A stretch of DNA of 46,639 nucleotides from an uncultured Clostridia bacterium (GCA_947089135.1 CAMUJF010000021.1:1-46639); one strand, 5' to 3'. Numbered from the stretch's first letter, positions 23,993 through 32,872 are shown. The notes: generated from the sequence alone by a model not told the origin. Made by a program: numbers and translations.

Positions 23993-25396
23993 ATGGCAAA
24001 GGAAAAATCAAAGGCGGAGCTTCTTAAGGAACAGCTTTTTATGGAGAGAAAACACGCGGGACTGATTATGTCCGAGTCGGAAATTGCGGCTTGCGACGAT
24101 TTTTGCGAGAGCTACAAGGATTTTCTCGATCGCTCCAAGACCGAGCGTGAGGCGGCAAAGACCGCGATAGCTCTTGCCGAGGAAGAGGGCTTCAAGGAGT
24201 ACAAGGCGGGAATGTCCCTTAAAGCAGGGGATAAGGTCTATTACTGCAACCGCGGTAAAGCGGTTATCTTAGCTGTAATAGGCAGCGAGCCTTTGGACAG
24301 GGGAGTACACCTTGCGGCCGCGCATATTGATTCCCCAAGGCTCGACCTGAAACAGAATCCTCTTTATGAGGACAACGATATTGCCCTTTTCAAGACCCAC
24401 TACTACGGCGGTATCAAAAAGTATCAGTGGACAGCAATGCCTCTTGCACTGCACGGCATTGCTGTCAAAAAGGACGGCACAAAGGTAGAGCTGCGTATCG
24501 GCGAGGACGAAAACGATCCCGTATTTTTTGTGAGCGATCTGCTTCCGCACCTTGCACAGGAGCAGGTTAAACGTACCCTTGCAGAGGGCATCAAAGGCGA
24601 AGAGCTTAACGTTATTGTAGGTTCAAGACCTTTCCGCGATGACGATGTGAGTGAAAAGGTAAAGCTGAATATCCTTTCTGCGCTGAATGAAAAGTACGGT
24701 CTGACAGAAGCGGACTTCCTTTCCGCCGAGTTTGAAATGGTTCCCGCTTTCAAGGCAAAGGACGTGGGCTTTGACAGAAGTCTTATCGGTTCTTACGGAC
24801 ACGACGACAGGGTATGCGCCTATACCGCTCTGGAGGCTATTCTCGGCTGCGATAAGGTGAACAAAACCGCAGTGGTCTGTCTTACCGACAAGGAGGAAAC
24901 AGGCAGCGACGGCAACACGGGGCTTTGCTCTGCGTATCTGAAAAATTTCCTGTACGATCTTGCGGACAGTTTCGGCGTAAAGGGCAGGACTCTTGTCGCC
25001 AATTCGGAATGTCTTTCCGCGGACGTAAACGCTGCGTTCGATCCTACTTTCCCCGACGTTGTGGAGAAGCGCAACGCCGCTTTCCTGAATAAAGGCGTGG
25101 TTGTGACTAAGTTCACAGGCGCAAGAGGTAAGTCGGGAACCTCCGACGCCTCCGCCGAGTTTGTGGGTAGGGTACGCGCTCTTATGGAGAATAATAATAT
25201 TATCTGGCAGACCGGCGAGCTTGGCAAAGTCGATCTTGGCGGCGGCGGAACAGTAGCGGCGTATATCGCCAATCTCGGCATGGACGTTATCGACGTAGGA
25301 GTACCCGTTCTGGCAATGCACGCTCCTTATGAGGTTGTAGCAAAAACTGACGTTTACATGACCTACAAGGCGTTTTGCGCGTTCCTGGGCGAGTAA
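23993..25396 (+). CDS. M18 family zinc aminopeptidase
   Basis: A 467-residue cytosolic metallo-aminopeptidase of family M18 (aspartyl aminopeptidase group), which forms large tetrahedral assemblies and trims N-terminal residues from peptides. Metal-ligand segments are AAHIDSPRLDLK (about 108-119), YGHDDRVCAYTAL, CLTDKEETGSDGNTGL (bridging and catalytic acidic residues) and the C-terminal LAMHAPYEVV histidine. AAAGGAT precedes the ATG. A strong terminator follows, so it ends the prfA-to-peptidase gene run. Confidence 0.94.
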   Translation: MAKEKSKAELLKEQLFMERKHAGLIMSESEIAACDDFCESYKDFLDRSKTEREAAKTAIALAEEEGFKEYKAGMSLKAGDKVYYCNRGKAVILAVIGSEPLDRGVHLAAAHIDSPRLDLKQNPLYEDNDIALFKTHYYGGIKKYQWTAMPLALHGIAVKKDGTKVELRIGEDENDPVFFVSDLLPHLAQEQVKRTLAEGIKGEELNVIVGSRPFRDDDVSEKVKLNILSALNEKYGLTEADFLSAEFEMVPAFKAKDVGFDRSLIGSYGHDDRVCAYTALEAILGCDKVNKTAVVCLTDKEETGSDGNTGLCSAYLKNFLYDLADSFGVKGRTLVANSECLSADVNAAFDPTFPDVVEKRNAAFLNKGVVVTKFTGARGKSGTSDASAEFVGRVRALMENNNIIWQTGELGKVDLGGGGTVAAYIANLGMDVIDVGVPVLAMHAPYEVVAKTDVYMTYKAFCAFLGE

Positions 25397-25412
25397 CAGA
25401 CAAAACATTTTG

Positions 25413-25443
25413 TCGGCGGACGGAAAGCTGTCCGCCGATTTAT
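25413..25443 (+). terminator. Terminator of the aminopeptidase gene
   Basis: Perfect 9-bp stem TCGGCGGAC / GTCCGCCGA (25413-25421 with 25430-25438), loop of 8, followed by TTTATT. Its place shows that the TTG at 25410 is not the start of the following gene. Confidence 0.85.
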
Positions 25444-25487
25444 TCTGCAAAATTCTGCAAATCCACAGCTGCGGAGGAACGAGAAAC

Positions 25488-25955
25488 TTGGAAAATATTA
25501 CAATAAGAACGGCGACTCTGAACGACGTGGAAACCCTTGTCCGTTTCAGATTTTTGTACATGACCGACGTGGAGGGAGAGCTTTCCGAAGCGCAGGCAAA
25601 CGCGCTTAAAGCTCAGCTTCCCGTATATTTCAGGGAGCATATAGGACGTGATTTTACCGCCTATTTTGCCGAGGATAAAGGAGTACCTATAGCCGTGATA
25701 TTCATGGTAAGGCTGCAAAAGCCTGCAAGCGTACACTTTTTAAGCGGCAGCACCTGTTACCTGATGAATGTGTACACCTGCGACGGATACCGTCGAATGG
25801 GTATAGCCTCCCAAATTCTGGACAGGCTTATTGAGGACGCGAAAAAAGAGGGTATCACCTGTATAGATCTTTCCGCAACGGAAACGGGCAAGCCGGTGTA
25901 CCTGAAAAAAGGATTTATTCCGCGTGGAAACACCGAAATGCGAATGGAATTGTAA
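25488..25955 (+). CDS. GNAT family N-acetyltransferase
   Basis: A single-domain acetyltransferase of 155 residues with beta-strand entry (ENITIRTATLNDVETL), the motif A loop CDGYRRMGIASQIL, and the terminal VYLKKGFIPRG segment. The most likely start is TTG 25488, because GGAGG is 10 nt upstream and the longer frame would run through the terminator of the preceding gene. It lies 92 nt after the M18 peptidase gene. The substrate is unknown. Confidence 0.85.
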   Translation: MENITIRTATLNDVETLVRFRFLYMTDVEGELSEAQANALKAQLPVYFREHIGRDFTAYFAEDKGVPIAVIFMVRLQKPASVHFLSGSTCYLMNVYTCDGYRRMGIASQILDRLIEDAKKEGITCIDLSATETGKPVYLKKGFIPRGNTEMRMEL

Positions 25956-25964
25956 GAATTACAT

Positions 25965-26002
25965 AAAACAGGACAGAACGGTTAACCGCCCTGTCCTGTT
26001 TT
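25965..26002. terminator. Bidirectional terminator
   Basis: A 12-bp perfect stem AAAACAGGACAG / CTGTCCTGTTTT (25965-25976 with 25991-26002), with T-rich flanks on both strands. It ends the GNAT gene (plus) and the secreted-protein gene (minus). Confidence 0.92.
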
Positions 26003-26010
26003 GTTTTCCG

Positions 26011-27294
26011 TTATTCGTTTATGGAATACTTTATGGTCGCAGACTTCATTGTGTATTCGATCTTAGGTCTCGAAGCAAGAAATTTTTCGTATTCCTCGTC
26101 GCTCATATTGGGATCTATTGTTACCCAATCGCTCGGCTGCGGGTCGCGTCCGGAGTAGCAGAATGTGATAACGCCGTTGTTTGCAGCAAATGTGCTGAAT
26201 CCCTTAACATCTACGGAATATGTATCCAGCAGCTTGTTGTCCCTGTAAATTTTAAAGACAATGTTTCCGCTTTTGCTGTCGTAAGACTTTGTGATAACGT
26301 TGCCGTCGTCGTCGACAGTCAAATCGAAAGACTCTCTCGGACTTTGGGTTTTCAGCGTATAGAACTTACCGCCGTCAAGAACATAGGACTCTCCGTCCTT
26401 GAAAAATTCCCTGTTCTTCTTATCATGCTCGGCGATATAGGCGCTTACGTCCTCACCGTCGGGTACAGTTACCATGTAGCTGTCCCTTATGTCGCGGCTT
26501 TCCGAGCTGTACCAGATGATCTTGCCGTTTGATTCGTAAAGCTGCTGGACGCTTCTCTGCTCCTTAAATGTGACCTCGCCTGTTTTCAGGTCGATAATGC
26601 CGCAGTAATCTTTGCTGTCTTTCGGCGCGGTACCTCCTGTTGTTTTAACAAATCCCACGTAATCACCCGACACGGCGAGGAAGTTTAAAACATCAAAATT
26701 GCTGTCAAGCGTGTAAAGCTCCTGCTTGTTTTTGCCGTCCATGTCTGTGGAGTAAATGGTTTTGTTTCCTTTCATGTAGACGATCTTTTCGCCGTTGGTA
26801 TCAATGTTCCAGCTCTTAGGAGCGCGGTATTTTGCGACCTCGTTAAGGTCTCCGTCAAGCTTGATTATCACGGTTTCCCTCATTGAAAAGCCGTAAGCCT
26901 CGGAATAGATCAGGCAGAAAAATTCGCCGCACTGCTTGAGCCTGGAATTCATCATGCCGATCCTTTCGCCCTTGTCGTTAACGTAGCTGCTGACCTTGTA
27001 GGACTTGTCAATCTCTCCGTTTTCGTCAAGAGAGAAGTAGTATACGCATTTTGCGTCAGTATCCGCTCCCTCGTAATATACGGTACCGTCGTCGGCTACC
27101 AGGCGAATGCCGCCGTTGTATGGGACTTCGACAGGGTTGCTTTCTTCAAAGGTAACGCTTGCTTTTTCAGTTTCGGCTTCCGTTTCCGATTGTGCTGCGG
27201 GAGCGTCCTCAACAGCGTAAGCCATGGGTACGCAGGAAAATGTCATAGACATTGCGGCGGCAATTGCCGCGATAGCTTTGATAGATTTTTTCAT
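26011..27294 (-). CDS. Secreted protein of unknown function, beta-propeller-like
   Basis: A 427-residue exported protein. It has a Sec signal peptide (MKKSIKAIAAIAAAM...YAVEDA, cleavage near residue 28) and an acidic, Ala/Glu-rich linker. About 350 residues of short beta-strand pairs separated by turn-rich charged loops follow (for example DGTVYYEGADTD, NGEKIVYMKGNKTIYSTD), suggesting a propeller or WG-repeat-like fold. No catalytic motif is evident. ATG 27294 follows AAAGGAG by 8 nt. It lies 68 nt downstream of the putative anti-sigma gene and is probably its co-transcribed partner or a target of the sigma factor (inference). Confidence 0.8.
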   Translation of the reverse strand: MKKSIKAIAAIAAAMSMTFSCVPMAYAVEDAPAAQSETEAETEKASVTFEESNPVEVPYNGGIRLVADDGTVYYEGADTDAKCVYYFSLDENGEIDKSYKVSSYVNDKGERIGMMNSRLKQCGEFFCLIYSEAYGFSMRETVIIKLDGDLNEVAKYRAPKSWNIDTNGEKIVYMKGNKTIYSTDMDGKNKQELYTLDSNFDVLNFLAVSGDYVGFVKTTGGTAPKDSKDYCGIIDLKTGEVTFKEQRSVQQLYESNGKIIWYSSESRDIRDSYMVTVPDGEDVSAYIAEHDKKNREFFKDGESYVLDGGKFYTLKTQSPRESFDLTVDDDGNVITKSYDSKSGNIVFKIYRDNKLLDTYSVDVKGFSTFAANNGVITFCYSGRDPQPSDWVTIDPNMSDEEYEKFLASRPKIEYTMKSATIKYSINE

Positions 27295-27362
27295 ATTGTT
27301 AGCTCCTTTTTTGTTGTAATTTTTAAGCAAAATTTATTTTTTATGTCGCTTCTTACTGTAGA

Positions 27363-28427
27363 TTAGTTTGCGGCTTCTTTGAATGTCTTGTTCGTGATGA
27401 ACACCGTATCCTTATGGGTGTAGCTGAACGTGTTGTCGCCATCGAAAATAAACGGCTCAAGAATCGGTTCGTCAATGGTGTGAAGCTCTTCACGGTAGGC
27501 GATAACGATGTAGTCACCCTCAACAGGGTCTTGACTGCGCCAGAAAGCCTCGCCTTTCTCATTGGTTCTGGTAAGAACGTATCCGCCGTACTTGTCGTTG
27601 TAGCCCTCCGCCATTACTCCGTCGGCGGGCTGCAATATTACAGTATAGTCGGGCAGAGGATTTCCGTCAGCGTCCTGCAAGGTTATGCCCACCTTTGAGT
27701 ATTGACCGAGTCCGTTATATTCTGCGTTTTCTTTAGAGTCGCTCAGAACTATTTCAGTTGTGTTTTCATCAACGGTTACAATAGTTGTTGCTGCTCCGCC
27801 CGCACCTGTAAACATAAGATATTCGTTTATTTCACCGTTATTGTCGGTGTAACTTTCTATATAGTACTCGTCGTTTGGCAGAGCGGTCGAAGTACAGAAA
27901 ACATAGTCCCCGTAAGGGATAAGAACCTCAGTCGATCTTTCGTATGTCATGGGTATGGTTCCTGCTCTATCCATATTTTCTCTGTCAAAAAAATACCGGT
28001 TCAGAGGTGAAGACGGATTTTCATTAAAAATTATCGGAAGATAATCCACACGCAGATTTTTGACAAAAGTGCCGTCGTTCCAATCCACCACCTTGATCTT
28101 TACAAGCGCGGTATTCGGGGGAATTTCGGTGATCTCCTGCGTTTCCGTACCGCTTACCGCAGGCGGATTCCGATAAATGTCCGGATCGCTGTCAAGGGCA
28201 GTCCTGCCGATTATCACAGCCGCAAAAACAGCGGCAGCGGCGCAAAGAGCGGTAACAGCCTTTTTAAGACCTCCTTTTTTTCCGATTTTTATTTGAGATG
28301 TTTCCAAAATTATAGGAATATCGGCTTCCTCGGTATCCTCCGCTTCAAGCCGCGAGAAAATCTTTTCTTTCAGCTTTTCGTCCGCGGATACCGTGTCGTA
28401 AGCCTTTTTGATTTCACTGATCTTCAT
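27363..28427 (-). CDS. Putative membrane-bound anti-sigma factor with surface domain
   Basis: A 354-residue single-pass protein. The N-terminal cytosolic part (1-52, MKISEIKKAYDTVSADEKLK) has the short helical form of clostridial anti-sigma proteins, one TM helix lies at about 56-76 (ALCAAAAVFAAVIIG), and the rest is outside. The C-terminus contains an Ig/Cna-B-like sandwich (VGITLQDADGNPLPDYTVIL, then NEKGEAFWRS). It begins 11 nt after the sigma gene's stop with AAAGGAG in between, the standard sigma/anti-sigma order. The binding role is inferred from position; no zinc-binding ZAS motif is visible. Confidence 0.8.
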   Translation of the reverse strand: MKISEIKKAYDTVSADEKLKEKIFSRLEAEDTEEADIPIILETSQIKIGKKGGLKKAVTALCAAAAVFAAVIIGRTALDSDPDIYRNPPAVSGTETQEITEIPPNTALVKIKVVDWNDGTFVKNLRVDYLPIIFNENPSSPLNRYFFDRENMDRAGTIPMTYERSTEVLIPYGDYVFCTSTALPNDEYYIESYTDNNGEINEYLMFTGAGGAATTIVTVDENTTEIVLSDSKENAEYNGLGQYSKVGITLQDADGNPLPDYTVILQPADGVMAEGYNDKYGGYVLTRTNEKGEAFWRSQDPVEGDYIVIAYREELHTIDEPILEPFIFDGDNTFSYTHKDTVFITNKTFKEAAN

Positions 28428-28438
28428 GCCTGCTCCTT

Positions 28439-28927
28439 TCAGTCCTCAAGCTCTATGCGGAGCTGTTTTCTTGCCCGGAATAAGTCCGAGCCTACCGTAC
28501 CCGCGGTTTTCCCCGTTGCCTCGGCGATCTCCTCAATGGACATTCCCTCGTAGTAAAAGAGGTATATCGCGTTTCTGCGCGACTCGGGAAGCTTTCGTAT
28601 AAGCTCCAGCAGCTCGCAGCGGTGCAGGTTCCCGTCCGTGGAAACGCAGGGGTATTCCTCCAGCGGCTGGAATTTCCTGAACGCGGTAAAGCGGTTCATA
28701 TCCCTGCAAAGGTTGACCGTTACGCGTATAAGCCACGCCTTTTTGTGGTTTTCATCGCGAAATTCCCCGCGGGAATTATCAAAACCTTTGGCAAGCCGCA
28801 TAAATACCTCCTGAACTATGTCCTCAGCGTCGTGGTAGTTTCGGGTGTTCTGAACGGCAATTCGCAGAACAGTGTCGGAATAGGCTTCAAAGTCCTGTTC
28901 AAGCGTTAGTTTTTCCTGTTGAGTCAT
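28439..28927 (-). CDS. ECF-type RNA polymerase sigma factor
   Basis: A 162-residue sigma-70 family factor with only regions 2 and 4. Region 2 shows YHDAEDIVQEVFMRLAK (about 31-47) and HKKAWLIRVTVNLCRD; region 4 shows LPESRRNAIYLFYYEGMSIEEI and a helix-turn-helix ending in GSDLFRARKQLR. It directs transcription of a regulon probably including its own operon. The immediate downstream partner is a membrane anti-sigma candidate, so it is likely released by an envelope signal. GAAAGGAAG precedes the ATG at 14 nt. No clear promoter is seen in the A/T-rich leader between this gene and the repeat at 29049. Confidence 0.92.
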   Translation of the reverse strand: MTQQEKLTLEQDFEAYSDTVLRIAVQNTRNYHDAEDIVQEVFMRLAKGFDNSRGEFRDENHKKAWLIRVTVNLCRDMNRFTAFRKFQPLEEYPCVSTDGNLHRCELLELIRKLPESRRNAIYLFYYEGMSIEEIAEATGKTAGTVGSDLFRARKQLRIELED

Positions 28928-29048
28928 TGCAATGTACTTCCTTTCGGTCGCGTCTCACTAATAAAACGAATGGGAAGGGCATTTTTTTGCACTCTAAAAA
29001 AATTTTTTTGCTGTTTATTGCAGTATAATTAACTTGCTCTCATTTTAT

Positions 29049-29149
29049 ACTAATCCCTTATTAGAATTATGAACAAGAAATCGCTGCAAAAGCTTTGATA
29101 TATGCGGTTTTGCGGCGAGAGATTGTGCATAATTCAATAAGGGATTAGT
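29049..29149. repeat. Palindromic MITE-like element
   Basis: A 101-bp element with terminal inverted repeats of 22-23 bp (29049-29071 and 29128-29149) that match except for one inserted base, starting ACTAATCCC and ending GGGATTAGT. A second nested inverted repeat of 11 bp with one mismatch (29081-29091 with 29108-29118) lies inside, so the whole folds as one long hairpin. It is flanked by TAT on both sides, a possible target duplication. Its centre (29088-29114) recurs upstream of glmS. It fills most of the 293-nt gene-free gap between the sigma gene and ppa. Confidence 0.75.
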
Positions 29150-29180
29150 TATTATATACAGCCGGGCAGCGGATCGGTAT

Positions 29181-29213
29181 AAAACAAAATCCGTCCGCAA
29201 AATACGGACGGAT
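29181..29213 (-). terminator. Terminator of ppa
   Basis: Perfect 9-bp stem ATCCGTCCG / CGGACGGAT (29189-29197 with 29205-29213); on the minus strand it is followed by TTTTGTTTT. Confidence 0.9.
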
Positions 29214-29219
29214 CGTTCG

Positions 29220-29765
29220 TTATTCTTTTATTTTACCCTTGCAGAAGCTGTCTATATAGCGGTCTATACACCGCTCGATTATGTCGATGGCTTCGTCCTT
29301 GCCTTTCATTTCGTCAATAACGGTTTCCTTGCCCTCCAGTGATTTATACACCGTAAAGAAGTGGGACATTTCGTCAAAAACGTGCTTAGGGAGTTCACTT
29401 ATGTCCTTGTAGCTGTTGTATGTCGGATCGTTGAACGGGATAGCTATTATCTTGTCGTCCCGCGCGCCGTTGTCAAGCATTGAGATCACGCCGATAGGGT
29501 AGCACTTTACCAACGCAAGGGAGCATATCGGCTCGGAGCAGAGCACCAGTACGTCAAGAGGGTCGCCGTCCTCGGCGTATGTGCGTGGGATAAAGCCGTA
29601 GTTGGCAGGGTAGTGGGTAGAGGTGTACAGCACCCTGTCAAGCAACAGGAAGCCTGTTTTCTTGTCAAGCTCGTATTTCATTTTGCTGCCTTTTTGAATT
29701 TCGATCACCGCGTAAAAGTTCTCCTTTGTGATGCGGTTAGGAGAAATGTCGTGCCAGATGTTCAT
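29220..29765 (-). CDS. ppa: Inorganic pyrophosphatase, family I
   Basis: Hydrolyses pyrophosphate to phosphate in the cytosol, pulling biosynthetic reactions forward. The family I signature AEDGDPLDVLVL (Asp ligands for Mg) is present, with YPANYGFIPRTY before it and DNGARDDKIIAIP after it. The 181-residue length is that of the bacterial soluble enzyme. GAAAGGAT precedes the ATG. A terminator follows directly, so it is probably a single-gene unit. Confidence 0.96.
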   Translation of the reverse strand: MNIWHDISPNRITKENFYAVIEIQKGSKMKYELDKKTGFLLLDRVLYTSTHYPANYGFIPRTYAEDGDPLDVLVLCSEPICSLALVKCYPIGVISMLDNGARDDKIIAIPFNDPTYNSYKDISELPKHVFDEMSHFFTVYKSLEGKETVIDEMKGKDEAIDIIERCIDRYIDSFCKGKIKE

Positions 29766-29892
29766 AATTATCTATCCTTTCAGAAGCAAGATTTTCAGAG
29801 GCAAAAGACAAGAAGCTGCACTGCTTAAAATCTGCTTTAATATTTAAACAAATTTGCCCGCCCACTTGAGGGAGCAGCCGTATAGTATTGGG

Positions 29893-30870
29893 TTATTGCT
29901 CGTTACGGCGGGGGTTACTTACGCCGCGGGGCGTTCCCCGCTCTGTCTCACCGATAATATATTTGGGTCTGCCCTTGACCTCCATGTAGGTTTTGGCAAG
30001 GTATTGTCCCAAAACGCCCATGCAGAAAAGCTGTACCCCTCCGATAAGGCATATCAGTGTTACGATAAGCGGAGTACCCCACATCTCCTCTCCGCAGATA
30101 AGAGTCTTGACCGCCATAGCTATCGCAAGCAGCAGGAAGATAAGTCCCATAATAACAGCAAGATAAAGCGGCGCGGTAGAGAACGCCGTTATTCCCTCAA
30201 AGGAGTACAAAAGCAGCTTCCAGAAGCTCCATGTGGTCTTTCCTGCGGCGCGTTCTACATTTTCGTATTCAATATACTTTGTACGGAAACCAACCCAGCT
30301 GAAAATTCCCTTTGAGAAACGGTTGTACTCCTGCATTGAGAGTATCGCGTCCACCATTTGCCGCGTCATAAAGCGGAAATCCGAGGTGCTTTCGGCAATA
30401 TGTGTTTGGGAAATTTTATTTATTACCCTATAAAAGCTTTTGGCAAAGAATGACAGCAGCTTCGGCTCGCCCTTTCGGGAGGTGCGCTGAGTCGAGGCGC
30501 AGTCGTACTCGCCGCTTGAAACGTACTCGTACATTTGTGGGAGGAATGAGGGCGGGTGCTGGAGGTCGGCGTCCATTATCACAACGTAGTCTCCATTTGA
30601 GTGCTCCATGCCCGCAAGCATACCTGCCTCCTTGCCGAAGTTGCGGCTGAACGAGACGTATCGGAAACGCTTATCCTCTGCGGAATATTTCCGCAGGATA
30701 CCGAGCGTTCCGTCCTTTGAGCCGTCGTCTATAAAGAGAAATTCAAAATCCAGACCGGGATTTTTTTCCGACATTTCGTTTGTCACACGCAGTATTTCCG
30801 TATGGAACAGCGGCAGGACTTCTTCCTCATTATAGCAGGGGACTATCACTGTTATAAGTTCTTTTTCCAT
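29893..30870 (-). CDS. Polyprenyl-phosphate-type glycosyltransferase, GT2 family
   Basis: A 325-residue GT-A enzyme of the DPM1/GtrB group, which transfers a sugar from a nucleotide donor to undecaprenyl phosphate on the inner face of the membrane. Donor-binding segments are VIVPCYNEEEVLP (about 8-20) and FLFIDDGSKDGT; the metal-binding motif is MDADLQHP; two C-terminal TM helices lie near 232-258 and 266-290. AAAAGGAAG precedes the ATG. It lies 45 nt downstream of glmS, whose product feeds UDP-GlcNAc, though the sugar used cannot be told. Confidence 0.92.
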   Translation of the reverse strand: MEKELITVIVPCYNEEEVLPLFHTEILRVTNEMSEKNPGLDFEFLFIDDGSKDGTLGILRKYSAEDKRFRYVSFSRNFGKEAGMLAGMEHSNGDYVVIMDADLQHPPSFLPQMYEYVSSGEYDCASTQRTSRKGEPKLLSFFAKSFYRVINKISQTHIAESTSDFRFMTRQMVDAILSMQEYNRFSKGIFSWVGFRTKYIEYENVERAAGKTTWSFWKLLLYSFEGITAFSTAPLYLAVIMGLIFLLLAIAMAVKTLICGEEMWGTPLIVTLICLIGGVQLFCMGVLGQYLAKTYMEVKGRPKYIIGETERGTPRGVSNPRRNEQ

Positions 30871-30915
30871 TTAATGGCTTCCTTTTCAAAATTAAGGGGT
30901 AGGAGAAATAACAAA

Positions 30916-32736
30916 TCATTCTACAGTTACCGATTTTGCAAGATTTCTCGGCTTATCAACGTCGCAGCCCCTCTGAACGGCGGTGTAATATGCAATAAGC
31001 TGCATGGCGACTACTGAAAGCATCGGCAGGAACAGGTCCTCAGCTTCGGGAAGCTCCACCTTGTAGTCCGCAACAGTTTCGTCTATGTCCGCTGTTTTGC
31101 AGCATATCACCGCAACTCTTGCTCCGCGGCTCTTCACTTCGCGGACGTTGGATAAGGTTTTTTCAAAAAGCGCGCTTTGTGTAGCCGCAACGATAACGGG
31201 CATTCCATCGTCTATGAGGGAGATAGTACCGTGTTTAAGCTCTCCCGCCGCATAAGCTTCACTGTGAATGTATGAAATCTCTTTAAGCTTGAGAGAACCC
31301 TCCATGCTCAGAGCGTTGTCAAGACCGCGTCCGATGTACAGCAGGCTGTCCGCGTTAAATATGTGAGATGCAACATACTGATACGGAGAAACGTCGTCCA
31401 GACAAGCCTGTATCTTTTCGGGCACTTCCATAAGTCCGGCAGTGAGACGCTTGCATTCGGTTTCATCAATTTTTTCATTTGCGTATGCAACCGCAAACGC
31501 AAACAGGTACATAAACGCAACCTGTACCGCGTAGGCTTTTGTGGAGCATACCGAGATTTCGGGACCGGCGTTGGTATAGATGACCATGTTTGCTTCACGG
31601 GCAATTGAGGAACCGACCACGTTTACCACGGCAAGAGTGTCCGCACCCTTGCGTCTGGAAAGCTTCAAAGCTTCAAGAGTATCGGCTGTTTCACCTGACT
31701 GGGAAATAATTACAACCAAATCGCCCTCGGAAACAAGGGGATCGCGGTAACGGAACTCGGAAGCTATATCTACGATAACAGGAGTCCGAGCCAGCGCTTC
31801 AATGAGGTACTTGCCCACCATTCCCGAATGCATTGCCGAGCCGCAGCCGACAATAAAAATATTTTTGTAGCCGCGTATCTTTTCAGACGTTAGACCGCAT
31901 TCTCCGAAATCGGGCAAACCGTTTTTAACTCTCGGTGAAACCGTATTCCTGACCGCTTCGGGCTGCTCGTGTATCTCTTTCAGCATAAAATGCTCGTAGC
32001 CGCCCTTTTGCGCGGCTGTCACGTCCCATGTGGCGGTCTGCATTTCCTTTTCTATTTCCTCGCCGTGAACGTCTGTGAAGCGGACCCCTGATTCGTCCAG
32101 AATAGCGATTTCGCCCCGCTCCAACAGGTAGTAGTTTCGGGTATGCTCAAGAATAGCGGTAACGTCGGAAGCGATATAGCTTTCGGTTTCACCCTTTCCC
32201 ACGATAAGAGGACTGTCCTTACGGACTGCAAATATCTTGTTTTTATGCTCTCTGAAAATTATTCCCAAAGCGTAAGCGCCCTCGATGTCTTCAAGAGCTT
32301 TTTCAATCGCTTCTATGGGGTCACCCTCATAATAGTAGTCCAAAAGCTTTGCAACAGTCTCGGTATCGGTCTCGCTCTCAAAACCGTAGCCCTTGGACGT
32401 AAGAAACGCTTTAAGTTCGCGGTAGTTCTCAATGATACCGTTGTGAACGATAGATACCCGTCCGTTTCCGATAGGGTGGGAGTTGACGTCGGAAGGCTCG
32501 CCGTGTGTAGCCCATCTGGTGTGACCTATACCGCAGGTGGCTGAAAAAGTCGCTTGCGGAAGCTTTTTTGCAAGTCCCTCGTCGATCTTACCCTTAGCCT
32601 TTACGGTTTTTATCCTGTCGCCCTCAAAAACGGCTATTCCTGCCGAGTCGTAGCCTCTGTATTCAAGCTTGCGCAAAGCGTCCACCAGAATATCGGTGCA
32701 CCGCTCTTTTCCCACATATCCTACAATTCCGCACAT
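30916..32736 (-). CDS. glmS: Glutamine-fructose-6-phosphate aminotransferase (isomerizing)
   Basis: Makes glucosamine-6-phosphate from fructose-6-phosphate and glutamine, the entry to peptidoglycan amino sugars. MCGIVGYVG provides the Ntn nucleophile Cys after Met removal, followed by the glutaminase domain (GHTRWATHG, NGIIENY) and two SIS isomerase domains (SQSGETADTLEALK, and AGELKHGTISLID near the end). ATG 32736 gives 606 residues, the normal length, with AAGGAG upstream; the 28-codon longer frame would put Met before the needed N-terminal Cys. No glmS ribozyme is seen in the leader, which instead carries a repeat core. Confidence 0.97.
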   Translation of the reverse strand: MCGIVGYVGKERCTDILVDALRKLEYRGYDSAGIAVFEGDRIKTVKAKGKIDEGLAKKLPQATFSATCGIGHTRWATHGEPSDVNSHPIGNGRVSIVHNGIIENYRELKAFLTSKGYGFESETDTETVAKLLDYYYEGDPIEAIEKALEDIEGAYALGIIFREHKNKIFAVRKDSPLIVGKGETESYIASDVTAILEHTRNYYLLERGEIAILDESGVRFTDVHGEEIEKEMQTATWDVTAAQKGGYEHFMLKEIHEQPEAVRNTVSPRVKNGLPDFGECGLTSEKIRGYKNIFIVGCGSAMHSGMVGKYLIEALARTPVIVDIASEFRYRDPLVSEGDLVVIISQSGETADTLEALKLSRRKGADTLAVVNVVGSSIAREANMVIYTNAGPEISVCSTKAYAVQVAFMYLFAFAVAYANEKIDETECKRLTAGLMEVPEKIQACLDDVSPYQYVASHIFNADSLLYIGRGLDNALSMEGSLKLKEISYIHSEAYAAGELKHGTISLIDDGMPVIVAATQSALFEKTLSNVREVKSRGARVAVICCKTADIDETVADYKVELPEAEDLFLPMLSVVAMQLIAYYTAVQRGCDVDKPRNLAKSVTVE

Positions 32737-32793
32737 AAAACTGCTCCTTATCTTATTATTCGGGAATTTATCTTGATATGCCATTAAAACTGT

Positions 32794-32838
32794 ATTCAAA
32801 ATATCTGCGCAAAACCGCATTTATCAAAGCTTTTGAAT
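32794..32838. repeat. Second copy of the repeat core, in the glmS leader
   Basis: Bases 32808-32834 match the reverse complement of 29088-29114 at 26 of 27 positions. Here the core is enclosed by a different 8-bp inverted repeat (ATTCAAAA 32794-32801 with TTTTGAAT 32831-32838) and the ACTAATCCC terminal repeats are missing. It lies 58-102 nt upstream of glmS. Confidence 0.65.
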
Positions 32839-32872
32839 GATTTTTTGTACAGCTTTTTTGCATATCGGTATT

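Noticed and set aside
25410..25487. N-terminal extension of the GNAT gene at 25488
   Set aside because: It would be coded by the preceding gene's terminator; GGAGG before TTG 25488 gives the better start.
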